Assembly (NCBI GenBank): GCA_013817245.1
Contig: JACDDA010000006.1
Span: 1-64,000, forward strand
From: Gammaproteobacteria bacterium
GTDB lineage: Bacteria > Pseudomonadota > Gammaproteobacteria > HTCC5015
Direction: 5' to 3'
DNA length: 64,000 bases
A program made the position numbers and the translations under genes. Each line of letters starts with the position of its first letter. The stretch's first letter is position 1. Positions 10,336-19,797 of this stretch are shown here, piece after piece. A model generated the notes under the pieces. The model worked only from the letters and a program-made list of their open reading frames with translations, searched no databases and was not told where the DNA came from.

Positions 10336-12315
10336 ATGGCTGATCATCTAGATTCTGTTTTAATAGAAAATCGACGTTTCCCGCCCGCAAAAAACTTTAG
10401 TCAACACGCAACTTTAAAAAATACTGATGTTGCCGCATTGAAACAGCAAGCTGAAACTGATTTTATTGGTTTTTGGGATCAACTTGCTACTCGTCATTTA
10501 GATTGGCAAACACCCTACACCCGCGTTTTAGATGATAGTCGTGCGCCATTTTATGAATGGTTTACAGGTGGCAAAATCAATGTCAGCGCCAATTGTTTGG
10601 ATCGTCATTTAAAAACACGCGGCGATAAAACCGCGATTATTTTTGAAGGTGAGCCTGGCGATATACGCAAACTCACTTATCGCGAACTACATCGTGAAGT
10701 CAGTCAATTTGCGAATGTTTTAATCTCATTAGGCATACAGCTGGGCGATCGCGTTGTCATTTATATGCCGATGGTGCCAGAAGCTGTTATTGCTATGCAG
10801 GCTTGTGCGCGTATTGGCGCGATTCATTCAGTAGTATTCGGCGGATTTTCTGCCGAGTCACTTAAAGATCGTATTGAAAATGCCGGCGCAAAATTATTAA
10901 TTACGGCTGATGGCGGCCATCGCGGCGGCAAAATTATTCCTTTAAAAGAAACGACGGACAAAGCGTTAGCCGCGGGCTGCGCGACTATTGAAAATGTCGT
11001 GGTATTGCAACGTACGCATAACAACGTTTCCATGCACGCGCAGCGTGATCACCAACATCATCATTGGTGGCATACATTGATGCAATCCGCTGCAACGGAA
11101 TGCGCACCCGTGTGGGTTGATAGTGAGCATCCCTTATTTTTACTTTACACCTCAGGTTCAACCGGCAAACCTAAAGGCATTCAACACAGTAGCGCCGGTT
11201 ATTTACTGTGGTCTTTATTAACTAATCTATGGGTATTTGATTTAAAAGATACCGATATTTTTTGGTGTACTGCCGATGTCGGCTGGATTACGGGTCATAG
11301 TTATGTCACGTATGGTCCACTGGCAGCGGGTGCAACGATTGTTATGTATGAAGGTGCACCCACTATTCCAGATGCCGGTCGTTTTTGGAAAATTTGCCAA
11401 GATCATCACGTGAGTATTTTTTATACTGCGCCCACCGCCTTGCGTGCATTAATGAAATTGGGTGATGACATTCCTGCGCAATATGATTTATCAAAGTTAC
11501 GTTTACTCGGCAGTGTCGGTGAACCGATTAATCCGGAAGCATGGATGTGGTATCACAACATCATTGGTCATGAGCGTTGTCCGATTGTAGATACATGGTG
11601 GCAAACAGAAACCGGCGCACATATGTTAGCGCCTGTCCCGGGTGTGACGACTACTAAGCCTGGTTCTTGCACACAAGCATTGCCCGGTATTTTTGCAGCT
11701 GTAGTCGATGATCACGGTGAAAGAATTACTCACGCAAATCAAGGTGGTTATCTTGTTATCACTAAACCATGGCCGGGCATGTTGCGAAATATATGGGGCG
11801 ACTCACAACGTTATATCGATACCTATTGGAATAAATTTTCGCAACAATATTATGTTGCGGGTGATAGCGCGCGTTGTGATGCTGATGGCGATTTTTGGAT
11901 CATGGGACGGATTGATGATGTGGTGAATGTATCCGGTCATCGCTTAGGCACGATGGAAATAGAATCTGCATTAGTTGCACATGCAGAAATTTCCGAAGCC
12001 GCCGTGGTGAGTTTCCCACACGATATTAAAGGCGAAGCCATTTTTGCTTTTGTTGTTCCGCGTAACGGTAGACCAAAAGGTGCTGCACGTTTGGCATTAG
12101 AAAAAGATTTGCAACAATGGGTTACTGAACAAATTGGTGCGCTGGCTAAACCCGAGGTTATTCGTTTTGCGGATAATTTACCCAAAACTCGTTCTGGGAA
12201 AATCATGCGGCGTTTACTCCGCACCATTGCACGCGACGAGCCCATTACCCAAGATATATCAACATTAGAAAACCCCGCTATTCTTGAACAATTAACCACG
12301 ATTGACCACGATTAA
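10336..12315 (+). CDS. acs: Acetyl-CoA synthetase (AMP-forming)
   Basis: Activates acetate to acetyl-CoA through an acetyl-AMP intermediate, allowing acetate assimilation. 659 residues, standard for Acs. Motifs seen: [15 protein letters not shown], the P-loop-like [60 protein letters not shown], and the C-terminal [14 protein letters not shown] whose lysine is the acetylation/regulatory site in other Acs enzymes. The start has a good ribosome site (AAGGGA). The alpha/beta hydrolase yheT begins 6 bp after the stop, suggesting co-transcription. Confidence 0.97.
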   Translation: MADHLDSVLIENRRFPPAKNFSQHATLKNTDVAALKQQAETDFIGFWDQLATRHLDWQTPYTRVLDDSRAPFYEWFTGGKINVSANCLDRHLKTRGDKTAIIFEGEPGDIRKLTYRELHREVSQFANVLISLGIQLGDRVVIYMPMVPEAVIAMQACARIGAIHSVVFGGFSAESLKDRIENAGAKLLITADGGHRGGKIIPLKETTDKALAAGCATIENVVVLQRTHNNVSMHAQRDHQHHHWWHTLMQSAATECAPVWVDSEHPLFLLYTSGSTGKPKGIQHSSAGYLLWSLLTNLWVFDLKDTDIFWCTADVGWITGHSYVTYGPLAAGATIVMYEGAPTIPDAGRFWKICQDHHVSIFYTAPTALRALMKLGDDIPAQYDLSKLRLLGSVGEPINPEAWMWYHNIIGHERCPIVDTWWQTETGAHMLAPVPGVTTTKPGSCTQALPGIFAAVVDDHGERITHANQGGYLVITKPWPGMLRNIWGDSQRYIDTYWNKFSQQYYVAGDSARCDADGDFWIMGRIDDVVNVSGHRLGTMEIESALVAHAEISEAAVVSFPHDIKGEAIFAFVVPRNGRPKGAARLALEKDLQQWVTEQIGALAKPEVIRFADNLPKTRSGKIMRRLLRTIARDEPITQDISTLENPAILEQLTTIDHD

Positions 12316-12321
12316 ATAGGT

Positions 12322-13284
12322 ATGTCAGTTTTTTTTAAAGCACCCTGGTGGCTAACCAACGGTCACGCACAAACATTATGGGCTAGCAAAATTCGCGCAC
12401 GCCCTGTCCTCAGCACTCATCGCGAACGCTGGGAATTAAATGATGGCGATTTTTTAGATTTAGATTTTACTGATGTCGCCAATGCCACTGCAGACACACC
12501 CGTCGTATTAGTTTTGCATGGCCTGGCAGGTTCGATTGATTCAAAATATGCCAGCAGCATTTTACAAACTTTACAACAACACGGTTATCGCGGTGTATTG
12601 ATGCATTTTCGCAGTTGCTCCGGTGAAGCGAATCGCTTACCGCGCAGTTATCATTCCGGCGAGACTACCGATCCACGTTATGTGATTCAACAATTACAAC
12701 ACCGTTTTCCACAAGCACCATTAGCCGCGATTGGTTATTCTTTAGGCGGGAATGTTTTGCTGAAATTATTAGGCGAACAGGCAGTGAGTGGTTTGCAAAC
12801 TGCTATTGCAATTTCGGTACCCTTTGAATTAGCTAGTTGCGCTAATCGTTTGAATCGTGGATTTTCAAAATTTTATCGTGATTATTTATTACGCGGCATG
12901 AAAAAAAGTTTGCGGCTCAAATTAAAAACCGTGGCTTTACCCATTGATCATAAAGCTGCGTTGCGTTGTCGAGATTTTTGGGAATTTGATAATTTAGTCA
13001 CCGCACCTTTGCATGGTTTTCGTGACGTGCATGATTATTATGCACAATCGAGTTCACGTGCTTATATCCCCAATATTCAAACGCCTACTTTAATTTTGCA
13101 TGCGCTGGACGATCCTTTCATGACTCACGATTGCATCCCCACCGCAGCGGAATTACCCGCCTGCGTACAACTAGAATTAAGCGACCACGGCGGTCATGTG
13201 GGTTTTCGTCAACATCAGGGTTATTGGTTAGAAACGCGCATCTTGCACCATCTGCAAAATACTTTACCTTTATCCATAGCTTGA
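12322..13284 (+). CDS. yheT: YheT-family alpha/beta hydrolase
   Basis: 320 residues with the alpha/beta hydrolase fold. It begins with the family's PWWLTNGHAQTLWASKI, has LVLHGLAGSIDSKY (oxyanion region), a nucleophile elbow AIGYSLGGNVLLKLL (Ser in GYSLGG), an acid in LHALDDPFM and the catalytic His in LSDHGGHVGF. Members are putative esterases/lipases of unknown physiological substrate. Six bp behind acs. Confidence 0.92.
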   Translation: MSVFFKAPWWLTNGHAQTLWASKIRARPVLSTHRERWELNDGDFLDLDFTDVANATADTPVVLVLHGLAGSIDSKYASSILQTLQQHGYRGVLMHFRSCSGEANRLPRSYHSGETTDPRYVIQQLQHRFPQAPLAAIGYSLGGNVLLKLLGEQAVSGLQTAIAISVPFELASCANRLNRGFSKFYRDYLLRGMKKSLRLKLKTVALPIDHKAALRCRDFWEFDNLVTAPLHGFRDVHDYYAQSSSRAYIPNIQTPTLILHALDDPFMTHDCIPTAAELPACVQLELSDHGGHVGFRQHQGYWLETRILHHLQNTLPLSIA

Positions 13285-13386
13285 TTATTCAACAAATAAA
13301 ATCTTTATTACGCTCAACTTTTCGCGCCGACGACCGCTAATTACTGTGCAGGTTCTACCGATCGTCAAATGCACAAGGAATGTGAC

Positions 13387-13632
13387 ATGCGCACCAAAAA
13401 AACACAAAGGAACGACCACGGGCATGTGACGGAAAGCACTAAGGATAAACTGCTGCTACTCATGGAAAAGCGCCGCAAGCAGCAACGGCGTAAGGACGCG
13501 CTCCGTTACATGTGGACGATCGGTGGCCTGCTCACTATCACTATGCCGCTCGCACTACAATTATCAACCTTATTTCTTATGGCCTTGTTTACCGTGCTGA
13601 CACTGGATGATGTGGTCATCAATAACGAATAA
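13387..13632 (+). CDS. Small membrane protein, unknown
   Basis: About 81 residues from the ATG at 13387 (MRTKKTQRND); an upstream in-frame ATG at 13369 is possible. The first half is strongly charged, with a Lys/Arg-rich stretch (KRRKQQRRKD), and the second half is hydrophobic (about residues 42-75), enough for one or two membrane passes, followed by acidic LDDVVINNE. No family recognised. Real coding status is likely but not certain: it sits in an otherwise empty gap between yheT and the rhomboid gene and has a plausible start. Confidence 0.5.
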   Translation: MRTKKTQRNDHGHVTESTKDKLLLLMEKRRKQQRRKDALRYMWTIGGLLTITMPLALQLSTLFLMALFTVLTLDDVVINNE

Positions 13633-13711
13633 TGTTTTAACGCTTACCGACTACACACAGAGCACAATGCTTAGTTTATAGTGCGCCATCCTTTGTTTTC
13701 GAAGACCGCTA

Positions 13712-14440
13712 ATGATTCCGTTGCACGATGACAATCCCACACGACGCCGTCCCTGGATAACGTGGTTAATTATTATTAGTTGTATCGCCGCGTTTTTGTG
13801 GCAATTATCTGCTGCACAACATAGCCAAGCCATTATCATGGCGCTCGGCGTAAAACCTGCTCATGTGTTGCATGATTTTATGCATTCCACTTGGTTTCCC
13901 ACCGAAAATTATTTTTTCCCAGCGTGGCTTACGCTGTTCACATCGCAATTTTTGCATGGCGGTTGGTTACATTTAATCGGCAATATGTGGTTTTTATTTA
14001 TTTTCGGCAACAACATCGAAGATGCCATGGGACACGGCCGTTTCATTATTTTTTATTTACTCTGCGGTGCACTAGCCGCACTGACTCAAGTATGGTTTAA
14101 CCCACAATCACTATTACCTATGATTGGTGCTAGCGGTGCCATCTCCGGCGTTTTGGGTGCTTATTTATTACTCTATCCACGCTCACAAGTATTAGTCGCT
14201 ATTCCATTAGGTATTTTTATTCATACCACCCGCATAGCAGCGGGCTTAGTGTTGATGTTTTGGTTTGTATTTCAATTGATTAATTCTTGGTTAGAAGCCT
14301 GGTTGAGTACCGCGCCGCCTAATACTGAAGGGGGTGTTGCGTGGGCCGCTCACATTGGCGGGTTTGTGGCGGGCATGTTATTAATTCCGCTATTTAAACA
14401 TCGCAAGGTACGATTTTTTAATCCTGCGCGTCGACGTTAA
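13712..14440 (+). CDS. Rhomboid-family intramembrane serine protease
   Basis: 242 residues with six or seven hydrophobic segments. The catalytic serine lies in MIGASGAISGVLGAYLL (GASGA motif) and the catalytic histidine in WAAHIGGFVAGM. The loop HGGWLHLIGNMWFLFIFG supplies the conserved HxxxxN region. Rhomboids cleave transmembrane segments of other membrane proteins; the substrate here is unknown. It resembles the longer-loop rhomboids of many proteobacteria rather than E. coli GlpG. Confidence 0.93.
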   Translation: MIPLHDDNPTRRRPWITWLIIISCIAAFLWQLSAAQHSQAIIMALGVKPAHVLHDFMHSTWFPTENYFFPAWLTLFTSQFLHGGWLHLIGNMWFLFIFGNNIEDAMGHGRFIIFYLLCGALAALTQVWFNPQSLLPMIGASGAISGVLGAYLLLYPRSQVLVAIPLGIFIHTTRIAAGLVLMFWFVFQLINSWLEAWLSTAPPNTEGGVAWAAHIGGFVAGMLLIPLFKHRKVRFFNPARRR

Positions 14441-14455
14441 GCGCGCAACATGTCT

Positions 14456-14701
14456 TTAAGCAAAAATATCTAAGATAGAACCTATCGCATTATTTTCTGC
14501 TTGCACGGCTTTGGCGGACACCGCGACTTGTAATTCATGCATTTTCAAATCCACTAAATGCACTGCGCTATCGGCGGCACTACTTTGCTGATCGGTAGTA
14601 CCCGTACGCGCTACCGCTTCGGCGGTATCACGTAAACCGCGCAGACCCTCACGGATCCCCTGTAAACCTGCATTTTGTAAACCACTGATTTCCACGTTCA
14701 C
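14456..14701 (-). CDS. Small orphan protein resembling the C-terminal helix of flagellar rod/hook proteins
   Basis: 81 residues, MNVEISGLQNAGLQ at the start and DLKMHELQVAVSAKAVQAEN at the end. The heptad-like C-terminal helix resembles the conserved C-terminus of flagellar rod and hook proteins, and similar small stand-alone proteins exist in pseudomonads. No flagellar gene is present elsewhere in the window, so its function cannot be inferred from neighbours. Start ATG at 14701 follows a GAGT-like ribosome site. It converges with the rhomboid gene, 15 bp apart. Confidence 0.7.
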   Translation of the reverse strand: MNVEISGLQNAGLQGIREGLRGLRDTAEAVARTGTTDQQSSAADSAVHLVDLKMHELQVAVSAKAVQAENNAIGSILDIFA

Positions 14702-14798
14702 TCCTAGTTCTCATGCTAGTCCGTTGCGACACTGAAAACGCTTATGAGTTACTTAGCGGCTCTATCTATAAAAACTTTAGACACTAATAGAAGAAATA

Positions 14799-15737
14799 TT
14801 AATTAGATCTGCGTGTTTTATCGGGTTGTTGCGGTACACCCAGATGTGCGTCACCGCGCTGCTGCGCCAATTGCACTTGTCGATAACGTTCAGCGGCACT
14901 GGCTTTTTGTTCTTCTGTAAAAGTCGCATAACAATGTGGACAAGAAATACCCGGACGATAATGTACAGATTGTTTATCTTGTTCATCGATCGGATGACGG
15001 CACGCATGACACTGATCATAAGAACCCATTTCTAAATCATGACCCACTGCAACACGCTGATCAAACACAAAACATTCGCCTTGCCACAAACTTTCTGCGG
15101 CCGGAACGTCTTCCAAGTATTTTAAAATGCCGCCTTTAAGATGATAAACCTCTTTAAAACCTTGTTTTAGTAAATACGCCGTGGCTTTTTCACAACGAAT
15201 TCCTCCGGTGCAGTACATGGCGACTTTAGTATGTTTATTAGGATCTAAATGCGTCGCAACGTATTCGGGAAATTCACGAAAATTAGTGGTTTCCGGATCT
15301 ACTGCATTTTTAAATTGGCCGATGCTAATTTCATAACGATTGCGAGTATCAATTAATGTTACATCCGGCTGACTAATAAGCTGATTCCAATCCGCGGCTT
15401 CAACATACGCGCCCACCATTTCGCCAGGGCGAATATCTTCCACGCCCATCGTGACAATTTCGCGTTTAAGTTTAACTTTCATGCGATGAAAAGGCGGGAT
15501 GTCGTGCAAAGACTCTTTAGGTTCTAAATCGACCAAACGTGCGTCATTACGCAAATACTTTAAAACCTGATCTATATCTTCGCGAAAGCCCGCAATCGTT
15601 CCATTGATACCTTCTTCTGCTAATAACAAAGTGCCTTTGATATTATGCTGCAGGCATATTTTCAAAATGGCTGCACGCAGCTCGACATAATCAGGTAATT
15701 GGACAAACTTATATAATGCGACAACAACAATTTTCAT
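14799..15737 (-). CDS. trhO: tRNA uridine 34 5-hydroxylase (rhodanese family)
   Basis: TrhO (YceA) hydroxylates uridine 34 of certain tRNAs with molecular oxygen, the first step to cmo5U/mcmo5U. I start at the ATG at 15737 ([17 protein letters not shown]), giving 312 residues; the frame is open further upstream but overlaps the sbcB start and is not conserved in character. The N-terminal domain has [17 protein letters not shown]. The rhodanese domain has the active-site cysteine in [19 protein letters not shown]-terminal four-cysteine cluster ([16 protein letters not shown]) may bind zinc. Confidence 0.94.
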   Translation of the reverse strand: MKIVVVALYKFVQLPDYVELRAAILKICLQHNIKGTLLLAEEGINGTIAGFREDIDQVLKYLRNDARLVDLEPKESLHDIPPFHRMKVKLKREIVTMGVEDIRPGEMVGAYVEAADWNQLISQPDVTLIDTRNRYEISIGQFKNAVDPETTNFREFPEYVATHLDPNKHTKVAMYCTGGIRCEKATAYLLKQGFKEVYHLKGGILKYLEDVPAAESLWQGECFVFDQRVAVGHDLEMGSYDQCHACRHPIDEQDKQSVHYRPGISCPHCYATFTEEQKASAAERYRQVQLAQQRGDAHLGVPQQPDKTRRSN

Positions 15738-15811
15738 AGGCAGCAGGATAGGGTTAAAAGTAACTAGACCGTATAATGCAGCAATTATAACGCATACAGG
15801 ATGATTTCGCC

Positions 15812-17278
15812 GTGTCCACTCCTCCCAGTTTTTATTGGCATGACTACGAAACATTTGGCATTTCACCGGCTCGCGATCAACCTGCGCAATTTGCTGGCGT
15901 GCGCACTGATTTAGATTTTAATATTATTGATGAACCTCATACCTGGTACTGTAAACCCACACCAGATCGCTTGCCGCAAGCAGAAGCGTGTCTTTTAACG
16001 GGCATTACACCGCAAATGGCCTTGGAAAAAGGTGTGGCAGAAAAGCGCTTCGCCGATCATATTCATGGCCAATTAAATCAACCAGGCACGTGCGCCTTGG
16101 GTTACAACAGCATTCGCTTTGACGATGAAGTCACACGTCATTTGTTTTATCGAAATTTTATTGATCCCTACGCACGCGAATGGCAACACGGTAATTCACG
16201 TTGGGATTTATTAGACATGGCGCGTATGTGTTACGCCTTACGTCCGGAAGGTATTGAATGGCCACAGCATCCCGATGGCGCACCCAGTTTTAAATTACAA
16301 GATTTAACTAACGCTAATAATATTAGTCACACCGCTGCGCATGATGCGCTTTCGGATGTCTATGCAACCATTGGCTTAGCGCGTTTAATTAAACAGCAAC
16401 AACCGCGTTTATTTGATTATTTATTTCGCTTACGACAACGTCAAGAAGTCAGCAAAATTTTAAATCCACAACAAGCACAGATACTATTACATACCAGCGG
16501 GATGATTCCCGCACAATTTGCTTGCACGAGTTTATTTGTCCCGTTAGCCACGCACGCGCAAAATCGTAATGCGGTGATCGCTTATGATTTACGTTATGCG
16601 CCCGATGCATTATTAGAACTCGACATAGACGAAATTAAGCAGTGCGTATTTACTAAACAGAATGAATTACCAGAAAACATGGAACGTATTCATTTAAAAC
16701 TTATCCATCTGAATAAAAGCCCCGCGCTGGCACCACTGACCACATGGAATGAAAGCAGCGCGACAAGAATTCAATTAACTATCGAAACTGCTGAAAAACA
16801 TTTAAAAAGTTTATTGACGCGCCGAGATTTAGCTCAAATATTACCCTTAGTATTTGAAAATAATTTTTCAGATGACGAAAAATCTGACACGCCTGACCCA
16901 GAACTAATGTTATATCGCGGAGGGTTTTTCAGTAATGAAGATCGAGCCCGCATGCAAAAAATTCGCAGCCTTGCTCCCGAAAAGCTCGCTGGACTGACAC
17001 CCGCATTTGAAGATGCGCGTTTATTCGAATTATTTTTCAGATATCGCGCGCGTAATTATCCAGATACTTTAAATACCGAAGAGCAACAACGGTGGCAACA
17101 ATATTGCGCAGAAAAATTATTGGATAAAAAAAATGGCGATGGCCTATCAGCGCTAGAGGCTTACCAGAAAACCTTAGCTGAGTTACAGATTCAATATGAC
17201 AAAGATTCACGCGCTCAAACTATTTTGAAGGCACTACAAACCTATCCACAACAACTAGGCATTAAAGGAATCGACTAA
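15812..17278 (+). CDS. sbcB: Exodeoxyribonuclease I
   Basis: 3'-5' single-strand exonuclease acting in recombination and mismatch repair. 488 residues from a GTG at 15812 ([16 protein letters not shown]). The DEDDh exonuclease residues are visible: DYETFG, then [19 protein letters not shown], and [14 protein letters not shown]. The rest carries the SH3-like and helical extension of ExoI, with a [12 protein letters not shown] segment and a C-terminal helical region. Divergent from trhO with about 74 bp between the starts. Confidence 0.95.
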   Translation: MSTPPSFYWHDYETFGISPARDQPAQFAGVRTDLDFNIIDEPHTWYCKPTPDRLPQAEACLLTGITPQMALEKGVAEKRFADHIHGQLNQPGTCALGYNSIRFDDEVTRHLFYRNFIDPYAREWQHGNSRWDLLDMARMCYALRPEGIEWPQHPDGAPSFKLQDLTNANNISHTAAHDALSDVYATIGLARLIKQQQPRLFDYLFRLRQRQEVSKILNPQQAQILLHTSGMIPAQFACTSLFVPLATHAQNRNAVIAYDLRYAPDALLELDIDEIKQCVFTKQNELPENMERIHLKLIHLNKSPALAPLTTWNESSATRIQLTIETAEKHLKSLLTRRDLAQILPLVFENNFSDDEKSDTPDPELMLYRGGFFSNEDRARMQKIRSLAPEKLAGLTPAFEDARLFELFFRYRARNYPDTLNTEEQQRWQQYCAEKLLDKKNGDGLSALEAYQKTLAELQIQYDKDSRAQTILKALQTYPQQLGIKGID

Positions 17279-17287
17279 TTTGATTCT

Positions 17288-17782
17288 TTAACATTTAGGT
17301 AAATTAGCAGCATCAAACCAAAAACGACAGGTTTTATCCAACATATCATAAAAATCCATCAGGCTAACGGGTTTACGAATGAAGGCATTTGCACCGGCCG
17401 AATAGCAATAATTAACATCTCGATCGTCCACTGACGTAGTTAATACAATCACCGGAATGCATTTTAAACGTTCATCTGTTTTAACCCGACGCAGAAATTC
17501 GCGGCCATCTGTACCAGGCATATTCAGATCAACAAATATCAACGCGGGTAATCGTTCATGCTCTACTGGATTACTCTTGCTGTGCCCTAATGACTCTAAT
17601 GCTTTTTCACAGTCTAGGAAGGGCGATATTTCATTTTTTGCACCCACACGCCGAAATGCACGTACAAAGGCTTCATGATCTTCGACACTATCATCAACCA
17701 CCATTACCGAACGAGCTTCAATTAATGCGCTCACGTTTTTAATTTCCTGCATGCGTGAAATAAAATGTGCTGCCTTTTCCAT
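17288..17782 (-). CDS. Single-domain response regulator, Rcp1-like
   Basis: 164 residues from the ATG at 17782, which has a GGTGGAG ribosome site; an ATG at 17752 is the alternative. It is a receiver domain only: acidic pair D30/D31 (VVDDSVED), phospho-acceptor D85 in FVDLNMPGTDGREFL, T115/T116 and K137 in FIRKP. The loop before D85 and the C-terminus (DMLDKTCRFWFDAANLP) resemble the Rcp1 class that partners phytochrome and related kinases in cyanobacteria and other bacteria. There is no output domain, so it probably acts by protein contact. Its start overlaps the 3' end of the upstream kinase gene by 44 bp, implying translational coupling and a cognate pair. Confidence 0.93.
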   Translation of the reverse strand: MEKAAHFISRMQEIKNVSALIEARSVMVVDDSVEDHEAFVRAFRRVGAKNEISPFLDCEKALESLGHSKSNPVEHERLPALIFVDLNMPGTDGREFLRRVKTDERLKCIPVIVLTTSVDDRDVNYCYSAGANAFIRKPVSLMDFYDMLDKTCRFWFDAANLPKC

Positions 17783-18929
17783 AAGTTGACTCCACCCAAA
17801 TGTAACCACCGTGTTGCTCGATCATGCGTTTCACCATTGCCAGACCGATTCCACTCCCTTGTTGATCCACGTTGCTTGCCGATAAACGTTTGAACATTTC
17901 AAATATGACGGTTAAATGTTCTGACTTGATACCGATACCATTATCTTTAACATAAACAATTTTGCAAGTAGTTCTCACACCTGCCGGAATAATGCCGCTT
18001 TTCTTGATTAACTGCTCGACACTTAACAGCCCAATTTCAATACGTTTATCTAATTTATCATTATATTTAATCGCGTTACCTACCAGATTACGCAACACTT
18101 CAGCTAAATACACGGGATCCGTTTTTAACGTTACGTCTGTGCTGACTTTGCTAATGAGCTGCGTACCTTCTAATTCAATACACAGCAATGCTAACACTTC
18201 ATCCAATACTGCTTTAACATTTACCTCTGCAAGCTCTGTCTTATTAGCAGATATGCGAGAATATTCTAGTAAAGAAGCAATCATCTCGTCTAATTTATGT
18301 GTCAGTTCCACTAATACAGTGAGCTTCTTTAATCCGGGCTCATCTAACTGTGAACCATAATCTTCCAACAAAATCTGCGCATACGTATTCATTCCACGTA
18401 ATGGTCCTCGTAAATCATGCGAAGCTAAGTGCGCAAATCGCTCTAAATCAACGTTCACTCGTTGTAACGCTGCGGTTCTTTCTGAAATACGTTGTTCAAG
18501 CTCGTTATTAAGTTGCTGCAAGCTCGCTTGCGCATTTAATAGTTCGTTATTTTTTTGTTCGAGGGTGGCTTGGCTAGGTATGGCTAACAATTTCGGCATG
18601 AGCGGCCACAATATCAGCGCTGTAACAATCGACACACATGCGGTGATTGCTTTTAACCAACCTTCTAAATAATAATAGCCATGCCAAACATTAAGTACAC
18701 CCACCAGATGCGTAGTACCACACGCAAAAATAAATACGGCGAACAATACAAACAAAAGATTAAAACGCAAATCAGTGCGTTTCTTAACTAAATAAATTAA
18801 AGCAACAGGAATGGTGTAATAAGCGAGAGCAATAAATATATCTGATAAGACATGCAGCCATAACAAGTCGGGGCGCCACAAGAAACAATGACCATGCGGC
18901 ATAAAGTCATGATTGAGAAGATAATCCAT
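17739..18929 (-). CDS. Sensor histidine kinase with ethylene-receptor-type membrane domain
   Basis: 396 residues. Residues about 20-112 form three transmembrane helices that resemble the ethylene-binding domain of plant ETR1 and cyanobacterial SynEtr1: LSDIFIALAYYTIPVALIYLVKK, then FIFACGTTHLVG. The residues known to matter in ETR1 (Asp25, Tyr32, Ile35, Pro36, Ile62, and the copper ligands Cys65 and His69) correspond to D30, Y37, I40, P41, I67, C70 and H74, all present. A coiled coil (about 120-160) leads to a HisKA domain with H171 in FAHLASHDLRGPLRG. The HATPase region has NLVGNAIKYND, VKDNGIGI and GSGIGLAMVKRMIEQHGG. The likely role is membrane sensing of a small hydrophobic ligand through Cu(I), possibly ethylene; that is inference. 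The partner is the overlapping receiver protein. Confidence 0.92.
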   Translation of the reverse strand: MDYLLNHDFMPHGHCFLWRPDLLWLHVLSDIFIALAYYTIPVALIYLVKKRTDLRFNLLFVLFAVFIFACGTTHLVGVLNVWHGYYYLEGWLKAITACVSIVTALILWPLMPKLLAIPSQATLEQKNNELLNAQASLQQLNNELEQRISERTAALQRVNVDLERFAHLASHDLRGPLRGMNTYAQILLEDYGSQLDEPGLKKLTVLVELTHKLDEMIASLLEYSRISANKTELAEVNVKAVLDEVLALLCIELEGTQLISKVSTDVTLKTDPVYLAEVLRNLVGNAIKYNDKLDKRIEIGLLSVEQLIKKSGIIPAGVRTTCKIVYVKDNGIGIKSEHLTVIFEMFKRLSASNVDQQGSGIGLAMVKRMIEQHGGYIWVESTYGKGSTFYFTHAGN

Positions 18930-19117
18930 ACTCGCTAGCTCCCTCTAAAATATTATTATTGCGAAATCGTTTCATTCTCAATGGCATGGTATTTTTAACA
19001 GAGTTCCCCACTGTAATACAAGCCTTACTAAGTTCTTATAGTGGTATTTTTACGTTCTCATTCCTGTGCTGTAAGGTTATAGTCGATGTCATTCTTATTC
19101 ACTGCGAAAATCCTCCA

Positions 19118-19567
19118 TTGACTACAGACACTTTAATTTGTTTAGGTTGGCGCGAATGGGTTGCCCTGCCCGAACTCGGTATTACCCGTATCAAAGCAAA
19201 ATTAGACAGTGGCGCGCGCACCTCCGCATTACACGCGTTTGAAATTACGCCTTTCGAGCAAAATAATGTGCGCAAAGTGCGTTTTCATTTGCAGCCCAAT
19301 CCACGCAAAATAGACATTATTCAAACCTGCGAAGCATTAATTGTGGATCAACGCGAAGTCACTGATTCCGGTGGACATCGTGAACTACGCTGGGTCATAC
19401 AAACGCCTATCGTCATCGGCAATCACAGCTATCCAATCGACATTACACTGACCAGCCGCGCGAGCATGCGGTTTCGTATGTTGCTGGGGCGGACGGCATT
19501 TAGTGGGCGTTATTTAATTGATGTATCTCGATCTTATATTGCAGGCAAACCACCGTTAGCGTTGTAG
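19118..19567 (+). CDS. Retropepsin-like 'ATP-dependent zinc protease' family protein (RimB-like, PF05618)
   Basis: The domain runs LGWREWVALPELGI, IKAKLDSGARTSALHA (the aspartyl-protease-like D-S/T-G motif), then RTAFSGRYLIDVSRSYI at the end. About 149 residues from a TTG at 19118, just before the conserved region; the frame is open upstream to 18959 but the extra 53 residues are unlike the family, so the exact start is uncertain and no strong ribosome site is seen. In pseudomonads a member of this family, RimB, is encoded with RimK and affects S6 modification. Here rimK follows about 1 kb downstream, which fits the same module. Confidence 0.87.
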   Translation: MTTDTLICLGWREWVALPELGITRIKAKLDSGARTSALHAFEITPFEQNNVRKVRFHLQPNPRKIDIIQTCEALIVDQREVTDSGGHRELRWVIQTPIVIGNHSYPIDITLTSRASMRFRMLLGRTAFSGRYLIDVSRSYIAGKPPLAL

Positions 19568-19586
19568 TTCACCTAACGCTAGACAT

Positions 19587-19606
19587 AAAAAAACCCGCTA
19601 CGCGGG
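19587..19606 (-). terminator. Rho-independent terminator (leftward)
   Basis: On the minus strand a CCCGC/GCGGG stem with a 3-nt loop is followed directly by seven T residues (19587-19593 read as A on the plus strand). It lies 6 bp after the stop of the small leftward remnant at 19613-19735, and 20 bp from the end of the convergent protease gene. Confidence 0.75.
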
Positions 19607-19612
19607 CAGAGT

Positions 19613-19735
19613 TTATTGAGCTTTAACAGCGGTGGGTGTGATGACCAGGTTAAGCGCGGTTTGTTGACGACAGGCTTCATAAACTGCTTCATAGTCCTCC
19701 GCCTGCGCCAATAAACGGGGGCACAATAAAACCTC
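19613..19735 (-). pseudogene. 3' remnant of an unidentified gene
   Basis: A 40-codon leftward frame lies between a TGA (19736-19738) and a TAA (19613-19615) and reads ...CPRLLAQAEDYEAVYEACRQ...VITPTAVKAQ. It has protein-like composition and is followed at once by a good leftward terminator, as the end of a real gene would be, but no adequate start or upstream coding extension exists. I read it as the surviving tail of a decayed gene; a 37-residue peptide from the in-frame TTG at 19724 is possible but less likely. Identity unknown. Confidence 0.4.
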
Positions 19736-19797
19736 TCACCCTGCTGTTTTCATTACTATCTACTTTAGGCATTCCAGCCTATCAAGCAAAACAGGTA

